A DNA stretch of 60,745 nt from Methanobacteriota archaeon (GCA_023436175.1 JAEZKE010000162.1:1-60745), one strand, 5' to 3'. Counted from the first letter of the stretch, positions 27,520 to 37,616 are shown. The notes: a model not told the origin generated them from the letters alone. Made by a program: numbers and translations.

Positions 27520-28680
27520 ATGAAAGTTAAAAACGTCGATATATTTTCACCATATCTTGTAATAGTAGGGATTGTTTTATATGTATCACTTGCACTCGTT
27601 GCATATCAATATCATTTAAGAGGTTTAGATTTTGTATCCAGTGAGACGCTTTTTGCAGTATTTTTTGGATCTTTATTCTTTGTTATAGGTGCTCTTACGC
27701 CTAAACTCCTTGGTAAATTTAATTTCATGCCTAAATTGAATACCGGCGGTATTTCAAAGGATAAACTTAAGGATAAACTGCAAAATTCTAAGTTCAATGT
27801 TCTTTTAAATGAAAAAATCTTACTTGCAGTTGTTGCAGTTGCCATATTCTTAGAACTTCTGAATACTTATTTACTGGGAGGAATTCCTCTTTTCAGCGGT
27901 TACCTTAAAGCAAAAGCAACTAATGATCTTTGGAGAGTTTCTTATGTCCTGTTTTTACCTGCAATAAACATATTAATTGCAAAATATCACAATAAATGGT
28001 ATTATCTCCTGTTTGTGATAGGACTCGCTCTATTTGCGGCTACTGGTTACAGGACCACCACAATGGCCATATTAATCAGCGTATTTATAACAGTTTACTA
28101 TACCAGAGGACTGCAGTTCAAGCACTTTTTAATATTTGCTGTAGTTGCGGCAGTTATTGGAATCTCAGTTGGATATATAGCAGTTAAATCCATTGAATGG
28201 CAGCAGTGGACCTTAAATCCTATTCAATTAGTCTTCTACAGGGCAGGATTTACATTAATGGTCTTTGATAAAATCGTTCACATGGCTGGAGTAACACATG
28301 GGGCAATGCTTTATGATACATTTTCGACGACGGGCCATCCTCGGTATATTGTGGGGGATGTAGTCCTTGGATATCATAAAATGATCACTCCAACTATATT
28401 CGGCCCTGCAATGCTTGATTTCGGCTATATTGCCCTTGCTATTCAGATGTTCCTGATCGGGCTGTTTTTAAGGTTATTGCATTCTGCTCATAAATTAGCA
28501 GATGGAGCATTTACTGCAATTTATGCTGTAATTCTTGCACATACCCTTATTTGGATTGAAACAGGACCTACTGACTTTTTAGTGTGGCTGTTCTACGCGC
28601 TTGCAGCTGTAACTCTTGTAGTGCTCGCCAGGAGCATATGGGGAATTTCAAAAAAGGGTTCTAAATCTCAAAATATTTAA
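27520..28680 (+). CDS. Wzy-like oligosaccharide repeat unit polymerase family membrane protein
   Basis: 386-residue protein with about ten membrane helices. The architecture fits archaeal members of the oligosaccharide repeat unit polymerase family: TGYRTTTMAILISVFITVYY in the middle, then VFYRAGFTLMVFDKIV and the long extracellular loop with STTGHPRYIVGDVVLGYH. Such proteins are thought to polymerise surface glycans. No glycosyltransferase genes flank it, which is unusual for the bacterial type. Family call by pattern, moderately sure; activity is inferred. Confidence 0.65.
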   Translation: MKVKNVDIFSPYLVIVGIVLYVSLALVAYQYHLRGLDFVSSETLFAVFFGSLFFVIGALTPKLLGKFNFMPKLNTGGISKDKLKDKLQNSKFNVLLNEKILLAVVAVAIFLELLNTYLLGGIPLFSGYLKAKATNDLWRVSYVLFLPAINILIAKYHNKWYYLLFVIGLALFAATGYRTTTMAILISVFITVYYTRGLQFKHFLIFAVVAAVIGISVGYIAVKSIEWQQWTLNPIQLVFYRAGFTLMVFDKIVHMAGVTHGAMLYDTFSTTGHPRYIVGDVVLGYHKMITPTIFGPAMLDFGYIALAIQMFLIGLFLRLLHSAHKLADGAFTAIYAVILAHTLIWIETGPTDFLVWLFYALAAVTLVVLARSIWGISKKGSKSQNI

Positions 28681-28773
28681 TTAAATTTTTTTATTTTTAA
28701 AAATTACGACTATACAAAGTTCTTTGTAGTTATGGTCCAGTATTGTCCTGTTATATCAAAATTAACATATTTA

Positions 28774-28870
28774 CACAAGGTTAAAACAGTTAATATTATA
28801 TACTATGTGATTTATTAATTAAAGTAGGAAAAATTATAAGAGCGGAGGCGGTTCTTTTAATTTTTAAATA
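28774..28870 (+). promoter_or_regulatory. Orphan copy of the C39-locus promoter and ribosome site
   Basis: ACAAGGTTAAAACAGTTAAT followed by ATTATATACTATG and TTATTAAT, then GGAGGCGGT, matches the upstream regions at 56001 and 58502 base for base over most of about 45 positions. Here the ribosome-site-like GGAGGCGGT is followed by TCTTTTAA and no start codon. Either the gene has been lost or the promoter drives a noncoding RNA. Confidence 0.7.
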
Positions 28871-28930
28871 AGGCTTGGCAAAGAACTTTGGAGTTGCGAT
28901 TCGGTAATTCCAAAGTCATTCTTTTTTAAT
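28820..28930 (+). ncRNA. Candidate small RNA ending in a stem-loop and T-run
   Basis: Downstream of the orphan promoter there is no open frame, but a hairpin (ACTTTGGA at 28885-28892 with TCCAAAGT at 28909-28916) is followed by CATTCTTTTTTAATTTT. A transcript from the TATA-like element would be about 100 bases and carry the GGAGGCGG segment. The start point is estimated from a 25-base TATA spacing. Confidence 0.35.
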
Positions 28931-29576
28931 TTTAAATGGATAATTAGAATCTATTGCAGTATTAATTGGGCTATTATGATTTATATCCCTAAAAAAGTAC
29001 ATTTGAATCATCTGATAAAACTAATATTGAAAAATTTTTAAAATAGATCGCCAATTACGTATATAAAACCCTTCTTAGGCTATAAAAGATTTTAATAATA
29101 CTTATTTCTGACTGTAAGACTTTTTTAGCACCGAAAAGTATGAATACATATTATATCTTACTAATAAACAGGGGGCGAGATATTATCTCCAGTATTTTAC
29201 TTCCAGATTTTAAATATTCGTCCCCCTATCCCCTTTTATATATTATCTCTAAAAATTATAAAAATTTTATATTTAAAAAATGCACCATGATATTAATTTT
29301 AATACGTAAAAAAGCAATATATTGTTTCTAAGTTATGTTTTTAAAAATAAATTGATTTGGGGCGCTGTTTTTGACGTGATTTTTATTTATAAATGAATTT
29401 TAAAAAAAATTTCAGTTCTGTGCATTTTTATGGCCAATACCCTTAATAAATTATGATATTAGCGGGTTTTCATAGATATATTAAACGTAATGCCTCTTTT
29501 TTTAATCAAACAAATTATTTATTTTGTTAACTATACAGTAAAGAAGTGATTGATCGTGAGTGTGGAGGCGGTATAA

Positions 29577-30779
29577 ACGCGGAAAGATGTTAAAAATGCT
29601 CAGTTTAATTCTTCTTTAATTCTAATACTTGGTCTTGCAGGTTTCATCTCTGCAGCAGATAACTGGATTGTTTCACCTGTCTTGCCTGCAATTGCAGCGA
29701 CTTTTGGTATTTCTATTGCACTTACTGGGACCGTGCTAACGGCTTATTTAGTACCATATGGGCTTATGCAGCCAGTTTATGGATTTTTAAGTGATAACCG
29801 TGGTAAAAAACGTGTTTTACAGAAAATCACGTTGGGGCTTGCATTGGGAACCGGGGCATGTGCAGTCTCTAACTCATTTGGAATACTTACGTTCTGGAGG
29901 GTTTTCACAGGGTTCTTTGCTGCAGGGATAATATCGGTATGTTTGGCATGGATTGGTGATAATGTACCATCTGGGGAGCGTCAGCTTTACGTTGGAAAAT
30001 TCATGGGCATAGTCTTTCTTGGCCAGGGCCTGAGTGTTGGTTTAGGGGGAACTATAACCAATTATATCAGCTGGCAGGTTATGTTTGGAATTTTTGCCAT
30101 TGTGTCCTTCTGCACGGTTTTTCTTTTGAATAAACTCCCAGAATCAGAAATTTCCAGGGATAAGCATCCTTTCAGGGCTCATGACTTCTTCAAGGAGGTT
30201 AAAAAAGTGGTGTCAACACCTAAAGGTAAGGTAATTTTTCCATTAGCGTTTGCTACAGGTTTTCTGCTTATTGGGTTGTACAGTTATTTAGGTGCATTTT
30301 TACATGAATTCACCGGCCTGAATTACCTGCAAATAGGATTGATTGTCATGTTCTATGGATTTGCATGCCTAATTGCAGGGTCTGCAGTTGGTAAATTAGA
30401 GAAAATAATGGAACAGAAAAAAATAATTATAATTGGAGGTTTCATGGCTCTAAGTTCTGCATTGATTTTGACAATGTTGCCGCTCTGGCAGGCTATTTTA
30501 GTAGCGACAATAACTTTGGGATTTGGATATATCTTTATTCAGTCACCCCTTGCAACCATAGCATTTGATGTGACTCCTGAAGCCACTGGACTCCCATCTG
30601 CACTCATAGGTTTAGGTCTTTTCGGTGGTGGAGGGTTAGGAACTGCTGTATTTGGATGGGTGCTCCAGTGGGGAGGATATGAAATTTTGTGGCCTGCTGT
30701 TGCCTTTGGAATTGTAGTTTTTATCTTAGCGGTAGTTAAAGTAGATTTTAAATTTTTAATCCCCTCAAAAATTCCATGA
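29577..30779 (+). CDS. MFS transporter with ACG at the start position
   Basis: About 400 residues, 11-12 membrane helices, typical of drug- or sugar-efflux MFS proteins: AADNWIVSPVLPAIAATFGIS, then GFLSDNRGKKRVL-type loop (residues about 75-90, YGFLSDNRGKKR) between helices 2 and 3. The reading frame is open back to a TAA at 29574. No ATG, GTG or TTG lies before the TTG at 29682, which would delete helix 1. The codon at 29577 is ACG, with GGAGG eight bases upstream, exactly where the start should be. Either ACG initiates, or a former ATG mutated, or the base is an error. The stop codon lies within a palindromic element (see 30755). Confidence 0.75.
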   Translation, partial: TRKDVKNAQFNSSLILILGLAGFISAADNWIVSPVLPAIAATFGISIALTGTVLTAYLVPYGLMQPVYGFLSDNRGKKRVLQKITLGLALGTGACAVSNSFGILTFWRVFTGFFAAGIISVCLAWIGDNVPSGERQLYVGKFMGIVFLGQGLSVGLGGTITNYISWQVMFGIFAIVSFCTVFLLNKLPESEISRDKHPFRAHDFFKEVKKVVSTPKGKVIFPLAFATGFLLIGLYSYLGAFLHEFTGLNYLQIGLIVMFYGFACLIAGSAVGKLEKIMEQKKIIIIGGFMALSSALILTMLPLWQAILVATITLGFGYIFIQSPLATIAFDVTPEATGLPSALIGLGLFGGGGLGTAVFGWVLQWGGYEILWPAVAFGIVVFILAVVKVDFKFLIPSKIP

Positions 30780-30866
30780 ATTTTTGGGCATACAAAAATC
30801 GAAGGTTTTTACTGCCACAAAACCAATGTTTTGTGAGCACCGAAAGTTCGCAGAATTTTCGAGTGC
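30755..30866. repeat. Palindromes covering the MFS stop codon
   Basis: Four hairpins: CCCTCAAAAATTC-CAT-GAATTTTTGGG at the start, then CAAAAATCGAAGGTTTTT, CACAAAACCAATGTTTTGTG and CGAAAGTTCGCAGAATTTTCG. The first contains the last five codons and the TGA stop of the MFS gene, so the protein's C-terminus (PSKIP) comes from the element. Confidence 0.75.
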
Positions 30867-30960
30867 TGAAATAAACTGATTTATTTAAAATAGTTATGGT
30901 AGCTCTCCTGCTATTTTAATACCAAAATGGTCTGATTTATTTCTTTTTAAAATAAATAAA

Positions 30961-31302
30961 TTAAAATTTAATATATTTAATTGAATTAGCCTTTTCAGCC
31001 CGTATTTGTTTAAGTGCTTCATCGGCATCTGCGTAGGTTACTACATTCCTACCATCTTTTTGTGCTATTTCCCTTGCTTTTTCACCGAGTTTTTCAAACC
31101 TGCTTTTAAATTCATCTATTAAGAAAAGAACATCAAGAGACGTTTTTTGAGGTTTTTCAGTCTTATCTGACTTTCTAATGGTTTTCTTTGTTTTTATCAC
31201 ATTTTCTGCAAGTGTAATCAGTAATTCACTTTCGATACTCTCTATTTGATGTTTTGAGTTGTTATTTGTAATTTGATTGATTCTACTCACACTTTTGCCC
31301 AT
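30961..31302 (-). CDS. Hypothetical protein with a histone-fold-like C-terminus
   Basis: 113 residues, highly charged. The segment SLDVLFLIDEFKSRFEKLGE through KAREIAQKDGRNVVTYADAD and EALKQIRAE (about residues 55-104) has the spacing of an archaeal histone: a long central helix, a GR-x-V loop (AQKDGRNVVTYADADEAL against AKHAGRKTIKAEDIELA) and a final helix. The N-terminal 50 residues are basic and polar with no match. I offer this as a resemblance, not an established family. GAGGAA lies before the ATG. It is divergent from the next small gene, sharing a 116-bp promoter region. Confidence 0.5.
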   Translation of the reverse strand: MGKSVSRINQITNNNSKHQIESIESELLITLAENVIKTKKTIRKSDKTEKPQKTSLDVLFLIDEFKSRFEKLGEKAREIAQKDGRNVVTYADADEALKQIRAEKANSIKYIKF

Positions 31303-31418
31303 TATTTCAACTTCCTCAGTATTTGGTTATGTTGTCATTTAGCAAGTTTAATATATATAAATTATGCTTTTTATTAAAATAACAAGATATATACATATCA
31401 AAATAAAAATGTATAAGT

Positions 31419-31652
31419 ATGCTTATTTGTGAAAATAGCTTTATGGCAAAAGATGAAGAGTTTATGGAAAAGTGGAAAAACACTCCCAAAGAAAATAAAG
31501 AGTATATACGGGCTACTATTCTTGAAGAAGCTGCAGAATTCCTTAATAGAAGAGCATTTGAAGATTTTGGAATGCAACAGGGATCTGTCAGCATGGAACT
31601 CTCTAAATTAATTTTAATTGCACGTGATTGTTTAGAAAAACAGGAAAAATAA
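31419..31652 (+). CDS. Small acidic helical protein, unknown
   Basis: 77 residues, predicted almost entirely helical (EEFMEKWKNTPKENKEYIRA, ILEEAAEFLNRRAFEDFG). I do not recognise a family. An alternative ATG at 31443 (MAKDEEFMEK) would drop eight residues. The ATG at 31419 lies about 25-30 bases from a TATA-like ATATATACATATC, consistent with a leaderless mRNA. Divergently transcribed from the histone-fold-like gene, so the two may be co-regulated. Confidence 0.5.
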   Translation: MLICENSFMAKDEEFMEKWKNTPKENKEYIRATILEEAAEFLNRRAFEDFGMQQGSVSMELSKLILIARDCLEKQEK

Positions 31653-32010
31653 TTAATTATTTTAGTACTATTTCTAAAATTTTAAAATATACTAATTTTA
31701 ACTTTGATAATAATTAAGATATTTTTAAAATAGTTTTAAATTAAAGTTTTCATTTAGGCCGTGCTATCGCCAAATTTCACGAACCTAAAATTAAAACTTT
31801 TCCTGATTAAACAATTGGGAGTTAGACAAACGTTTGTGTGTAATTCTATCTATATACATTTTGTTATATGGGTCCGAAATCTTAATCCCCTTAAAAATTC
31901 GAAGATTTTTGGGAGCGTTAAATAAAATGATTTTTATACCTCTGTAAAATGATGTATAACTTTCTATTTTCTATTTCAGTCTTAATAAGCTGATTTTTAT
32001 ATAATTCAAA
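31653..32010. other. Intergenic region with one palindrome of the dispersed family
   Basis: About 360 bases between the small acidic protein gene and csa3 (convergent). One hairpin, CCTTAAAAATTCGAAGATTTTTGG at 31890-31913, belongs to the AAAAATTC family. No gene was seen. Confidence 0.55.
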
Positions 32011-32604
32011 TTAAATAATAGCAAGTTCACCGGCAGTTGTTATTTTTAATTTATCCGCTGCAATAAAACCCATTTCTCTCAATTCTCTTATATGGTTGTA
32101 TATCATCCCTCTGCTTATTCCAACTTTTACAGAAAGGTTTTTTACTGAAGTTTCTCCTTTTTCAAGCTCTTCTAGGATCATCCGTTTGGTTGCAGAAATT
32201 CCAAAGTTGAGGATTGGAAGATCTACTATTTCCCTGTCTTCTTCTGTCACATATACGATCCGTTCAACATCGTTATGTCTTGCGTAGCAGCCAAATAGTG
32301 CGCCTAAAGCCTGTGGCTTTCTGCCGCCGCTGATATTAACTATAATTCTCCGTCCATGTGCACATTCTTCGTCTATAATTTCTGCAGTGTCATTTGCTAT
32401 TTTTACAACGTTGTAGAGACTTGTTGGCTTACTTTCTACTGTTATTACTTTTCCAATGGTTTCTTTGAGTATTCTTTCTGCTTCGAGCTTTTTTTCGGGA
32501 GCATCATCTTCACTTAAAAGAATTATCTTTTTAGGCGAAAATTGAGTAATACAGAACATTACAGGTTCTAATTCGTAAATTGTTGAGATTAAAGCATATT
32601 CCAT
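32011..32604 (-). CDS. csa3: Csa3-like CARF and winged-helix CRISPR regulator
   Basis: 197 residues. The N-terminal CARF (Rossmann-like) domain covers about residues 1-130, with FCITQFSPKKIILLSEDDAP and the ligand loop VNISGGRKPQALGALFGCYA. A C-terminal winged helix-turn-helix follows (residues about 140-195, GISRGMIYNHIRELREMGFI). Csa3 proteins bind cyclic oligoadenylate or related ligands and control CRISPR adaptation or interference genes. The frame extends to 32676, but the ATG at 32604 with GGTG upstream gives the family N-terminus. It sits 555 bases from cas6, divergent from the interference operon. Confidence 0.88.
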   Translation of the reverse strand: MEYALISTIYELEPVMFCITQFSPKKIILLSEDDAPEKKLEAERILKETIGKVITVESKPTSLYNVVKIANDTAEIIDEECAHGRRIIVNISGGRKPQALGALFGCYARHNDVERIVYVTEEDREIVDLPILNFGISATKRMILEELEKGETSVKNLSVKVGISRGMIYNHIRELREMGFIAADKLKITTAGELAII

Positions 32605-32633
32605 TACACACACCGCTTTAGAAATATAATATA

Positions 32634-32817
32634 CTAAATCTATATTTGTATTCCATTTATATTTCTTTTCAATCAACCTTTTTAGAAAAGGTTGATCAAA
32701 AACACTCTTTTATGAGTTATAATCCAATGGTGGATTTAAAATAAATTAATTTCTTGATCTCATTGATCTAAAGTATATATGCTAAATCTATATTTGTATT
32801 CCATTTATATTTCTTTT
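32634..32817. repeat. 36-bp direct repeat and hairpin in the csa3-cas6 divergent region
   Basis: A perfect 36-base direct repeat (starts CTAAATCTATATTTG, ends ATATTTCTTTT) occurs at 32634-32669 and 32782-32817, 148 bases apart. The first copy contains a TATA-like box for csa3 on the minus strand. Next to it, ATCAACCTTTT-TAG-AAAAGGTTGAT (32672-32696) is a perfect 11-bp inverted repeat. The layout suggests a control region for csa3 and possibly cas6. Confidence 0.7.
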
Positions 32818-33159
32818 TAATTAATTTCACTGAACCTTATTATTTTCTTGTTTAAAGAATGTCGATTTGTCTTAAATGTAAATAATAATTATTTATTTTA
32901 TACATATTTTATCATTAGTTATAACTTATCCTTTATATGTCAATGAAAAACGTATACAGTTATATACTATTACTTACTATATTTTCAAGTGAGATTTGTT
33001 CAAAACAAAATGTACCTATATGTAATATTTTAAGTGATAAAAGAATTAACATTGCCATTAGGTGATATAGTGCCGCTTTTAGAACATAAACACAGTTTAC
33101 AGTTATAAAAGAATACTAAGCTTTATATATTAATGTAATAAAGTAGGATGTGAAGGGGA

Positions 33160-33890
<731 letters not shown>

Positions 33891-33894
<4 letters not shown>

Positions 33895-35555
33895 GCGAAA
33901 TAACATTTTATTCTACAAATAATGCTTGGGCTAACAATGGTTTGATAATGATGGCTCAGAAGATGTTTTACGGATATGAAGATGAGATTGAAGTAGAATA
34001 TGCTGATGATAGTATTTCTTTTAAATCAAGTGTTGACATACCTGTTACCGATTTCATTGCTAAAACAATGCAAACTTTAGCTGGAAAAGGAACTTATAAT
34101 ATTTCAACAGCTTTTAAAGTTCTAAACAATGAGGAGAAATTAGATTCTAATTATTCTTTTTCAGATTATCCTCTAAAAAAAGGAGATGCAAGGAAAACAG
34201 AAAATATAACTGATAAAGAAAGAGATTGCCTAAAAAAGAAGAAATATTCAGACAATAAAAAGAAACAACAGATATGGAAAATGAGAATGAGCTATTTCGG
34301 AAGTGAAGATGTTTATTTAAAAATGGGTCTAAACTTTAAAGGACAGCCTCTATTTAAAAAATTAACTTCTTATGAAAAGGGAAAAAATATTTGTCCTCTT
34401 TGTGGAATGCCATCGAAAACTATGGAAGACGTTAAAGAATTTTATAACCCTCTTTTTGGTGAACACCATAATAATGAGGTAGAGGGTATTGGCGCTACTA
34501 GGAAAAAAGCTAAAATTTGTCCTAAATGCACTATTTTATCATATTTCACCTTATTTGATTATTATATTCCTTTTTACAGAACAAGAAAAGGTGAAGTATA
34601 TCTTACTATACCCAATACCATGAATTTAGATACTTTAAAAAAGATAAGTGGTAATCTTTCTTCAAATGGTCAATATATAGATTTCAGTGATGGCAAATGC
34701 ACCTCATATAGGACTAATATAAAGAGTTTACCCACAACTTCCAGATCAGCTTCATTAATAGCTTTGTTACATAATATTAAAAATAAATATCATCAAAATG
34801 AACCGGAATCATTAGGAATAGGCTTCGAAGAAGTTACTGAAGAAGATTTCAAGGAAATTACAGAATGGTTATTTATATCGAAATCACGACGAATTACACA
34901 AATAAAGTCTGATGAGAATATTTATAAAATTTTAGAACCATTCAAAGACAAAAGGGGCCCAGATGTCTATTTAGTTCCTCATTTTCTAAACAGTTTTTCA
35001 TTTGATATATTCAATGAAAATGAAGTTGAAAAATTTTTCAATGGAATTTTAACCTTTGATTCTAAAAAGATTGCGGATGGTCTTTTTAGAATATCTAAGG
35101 AAAGTATTTCGAATACAAACAAAATGTGGGTAAAATACCTTCCACAGAACAGTTCACCACTCTATCTTTTTACAGAATTATTTTTAGGAAAAATTATGGG
35201 GGAATCTACTATGTTAGAAGATAATTTAAAGGATGCTTGTAAAAGTCTTGGAAAAACAATTGGTAAAGGCTTCAGTGAAGATGTAGGAATGTTAACTAAA
35301 TTTGCTTACTCCTCAGGACCAGATGAATTTAAAAAAGCCTTAGAAGATGCATCATTCAGATTAGCTAAGATTAGTGCACTTGATGCAAACAAAAGTTTTT
35401 ATTTAGATGCTAATTATCTTGAAACTTTAATGAATTCTATGAATCAGGATAATTTTAGTGATTTAAAAACTTATTTTGTTTCATTTATGAGTTCATATGT
35501 TTTATCTGAGAATTACAGGAAAAAACAGAAACAGAAAAAGGAACAGGGGGTTTAA
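33891..35555 (+). CDS. cas8b: Type I-B Cascade large subunit Cas8b1/Cst1
   Basis: 554 residues. Large subunit of the interference complex, expected to read the PAM. Two zinc-finger half-sites CPLC and CPKC (residues about 167-172 and 209-213) make the CXXC-CXXC pattern that defines the Cst1 group. The rest is charged, with many lysines. Translationally coupled to cas6 (four-base overlap), with cas7 beginning two bases after its stop. Identity rests on the motif and operon position; the sequence between motifs is poorly conserved in this family. Confidence 0.88.
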
Positions 35556-35557
35556 GA

Positions 35558-36610
35558 ATGGACGAAAAATGTGTAATAACAACTTGGTTATTTAAAACAG
35601 ATCTATCAAATATGAATGCGGGAGAAGGAAGTACCAATTTAAAAGAACTTAAAACATATAATAATGGTTTACCATACATATCTGGTCAATCAGTGAGACA
35701 TGCTTTGAGAAAGGCAATACAAAGAGAAAATTCACAAGCATTTAAATGTACTCCAGAATTTCCATGTGGAAAGATTGATGAATGTTGGCTTTGCGATATG
35801 TTTGGCTATTTGCTACCTAAAGACGGGGCAAAGAGATGGAGTCCGATTAAAGCATCACCAGCAATGGGACAAATTCGCAGTTCTGTGACTACAGATTTAA
35901 TATTTAGAATGGTACAGGATATTGAATGCCCAAAGTGTCACGAAAAGATATATCCATTAGCTGCCAGAGGAAAGGGCGAAGAAGGTTCGGTAAAGGATAA
36001 AAACATAAAACAAGGCGGTAAACTTACATGTCCAAAGTGTAATGAAGAATTCAAAGCTCCCTATGATATAAGACAAGCATTAGCTTACAAGCAATTAACA
36101 AATAACATTTACAGGGCAAATATATCTCTCGATATTGGCGCACTTGGAATTGAAGAAATTCCTAAAATTGTTGGTGAAGGCGAAAAGGCTAAAATGGATG
36201 GTACAGATTATCAAGAAAAGTATAATGATGAAGAAAGGTTAAAAAGAGCTACTTCTGTATTGAATGCTATAGCTAACATAAGTGATTTTGCAAACCAAAG
36301 CAGAGAGATGACTAATGCATCTCCAGACATGGTTTTAGTAAGTATACAAGGTCAATACAATCATAAGCTTTCATCTGCCTTAAGAATGGATGAAGAAGGC
36401 AATATTGATAAAAATACATTCAAAGATATCTTACAGGATTGCCTTGCAATACCAAATACAAAAATATTTGCAGGTCTAATTTCAGGAACTATTAACAATG
36501 AATCCGATATTAAGGGAGTACTTGAGGATCTTAACGACGATAACCTTCATATTTGTGGAACTCCTAGACAAGCGTTAGATGCTGCAATTAAACAACTAAA
36601 TGGGGATTAA
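35558..36610 (+). CDS. cas7: Type I-B Cascade backbone subunit Cas7/Cst2/DevR
   Basis: 350 residues. RAMP-family protein that polymerises along the crRNA. The N-terminal part has LFKTDLSNMNAGEGSTNLKE and YISGQSVRHALRKAIQ, both hallmarks of the Cst2/DevR family. An inserted zinc site is visible as CPKCHEKIYPL and CPKCNEEFKAPY (residues about 127-170), and another CGKIDECWLCDMFG lies near 65-78. ATG is preceded by GGGGG (AACAGGGGG). Lies between cas8b and cas5, as in Tneap-type I-B operons. Confidence 0.92.
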   Translation: MDEKCVITTWLFKTDLSNMNAGEGSTNLKELKTYNNGLPYISGQSVRHALRKAIQRENSQAFKCTPEFPCGKIDECWLCDMFGYLLPKDGAKRWSPIKASPAMGQIRSSVTTDLIFRMVQDIECPKCHEKIYPLAARGKGEEGSVKDKNIKQGGKLTCPKCNEEFKAPYDIRQALAYKQLTNNIYRANISLDIGALGIEEIPKIVGEGEKAKMDGTDYQEKYNDEERLKRATSVLNAIANISDFANQSREMTNASPDMVLVSIQGQYNHKLSSALRMDEEGNIDKNTFKDILQDCLAIPNTKIFAGLISGTINNESDIKGVLEDLNDDNLHICGTPRQALDAAIKQLNGD

Positions 36611-36611
36611 A

Positions 36612-37616
36612 ATGAAAGTGATAAGGGCAGATTTAGAAGTTCCGTTCTGGTGCTCTTTCAGTGAGTATGGAACTGTAAATATCCGTCCTACTTATCCTTT
36701 TCCTCCACCAACAACAATTTTTGGACTTATTCAAAATGCTTTACAAAAACCAGCTTTACATGATTTGAATGGAGAAGAAAAGAAATTAATAGCTCGTCAA
36801 TATTTGGAAAATTATTCCAAACTTGATTTTGCTATTATTATTCAAGAAAATGGTGAAAAAATAGATGATTACCTTAATATACATAAGGGAAACAGAGAAC
36901 TTGAAAGATTTGAAAGTTCTTTAAAAGAAGAATTGCAAAAAGAAATATATAAGCTAGATTTACTTGAAGATGACCAAAAAAAGCTTAATAAAGAGTTAAA
37001 TAAATTAAAAAGAAAAAATTTTATGGATAATTTTGTTAAAATGGATGAAAATAACGAATTACAGAAAAAAGATGAAAAAGAAATGCTAGATTTAATAAAT
37101 CTGATTAATGGGATTGGGGTTGATGGATTAATAACATATATTCAAAGGTTTTGGGAATCTTCTAAAAGAGGAATTAGTGGATATAATTTGAATAAAAAAT
37201 GGATTAACACTCAAATAAACCGGCAACGATTAATAGAGCCTAAATACACAATATACATCCGTTCTAATGATCAAAATGGTGAATATTCGATTGGAAATAT
37301 ATATGACCATTTAAAAAATCCTAAAAGGCCTCTTTATCTTGGTGAAAGTGATGATATTGTGAATATAAATGATATTGCAATATTGGAATTAAATGATAAC
37401 GAAGTTGTATCTTCAAAGATAGATTCTGTAATCCCTGGTGTTTATACAAATTCTCAACTAGTTAAAATTCCTATTAAATTAAAAAATGACATTCCAGATG
37501 AAAAAGGTCATAATTTAATATGTTCCATACCAAAAGGCAAATTAGAACAGGAAAAATCTTGTTTCGAATCAGAAGGTGAAAATATTGTCTTCTTACGAAG
37601 CGATAGCAAAGAGTAA
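36612..37616 (+). CDS. cas5: Cascade subunit Cas5 (Cas5t), enlarged
   Basis: 334 residues. It binds the 5' handle of crRNA. The N-terminus MKVIRADLEVPFWCSFSEYG followed by RPTYPFPPPTTIFGLIQNAL is characteristic of Cas5. The ATG at 36612 is one base after the cas7 stop, with GGGG just upstream; an in-frame ATG at 36600 is less likely. Residues about 85-155 are an unusual lysine/glutamate-rich coiled-coil-like stretch (SSLKEELQKEIYKLDLLEDD and QKKLNKELNKLKRKN), making it longer than I expect for this family. Overlaps the cas3 start by about 32 bases. Confidence 0.88.
   Translation: MKVIRADLEVPFWCSFSEYGTVNIRPTYPFPPPTTIFGLIQNALQKPALHDLNGEEKKLIARQYLENYSKLDFAIIIQENGEKIDDYLNIHKGNRELERFESSLKEELQKEIYKLDLLEDDQKKLNKELNKLKRKNFMDNFVKMDENNELQKKDEKEMLDLINLINGIGVDGLITYIQRFWESSKRGISGYNLNKKWINTQINRQRLIEPKYTIYIRSNDQNGEYSIGNIYDHLKNPKRPLYLGESDDIVNINDIAILELNDNEVVSSKIDSVIPGVYTNSQLVKIPIKLKNDIPDEKGHNLICSIPKGKLEQEKSCFESEGENIVFLRSDSKE

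Larger units (their letters stand above)
28681..29576. other. Long intergenic region with an orphan promoter copy
   Basis: About 900 bases without a convincing coding frame. It starts with an inverted repeat (ACAAAG/CTTTGT near 28714-28728) that may end the polymerase transcript. It then holds a copy of the promoter element used by the C39 locus, a stem-loop (28885-28916) and AT-rich DNA up to the MFS gene. A 63-codon frame at 29140 has no ribosome site and no recognisable sequence and is not called. Confidence 0.5.

Noticed and set aside
29140..29331. 63-codon frame in the intergenic region before the MFS gene
   Set aside because: No ribosome site, AT-driven composition (Ile/Leu/Lys/Tyr), no recognisable motif.
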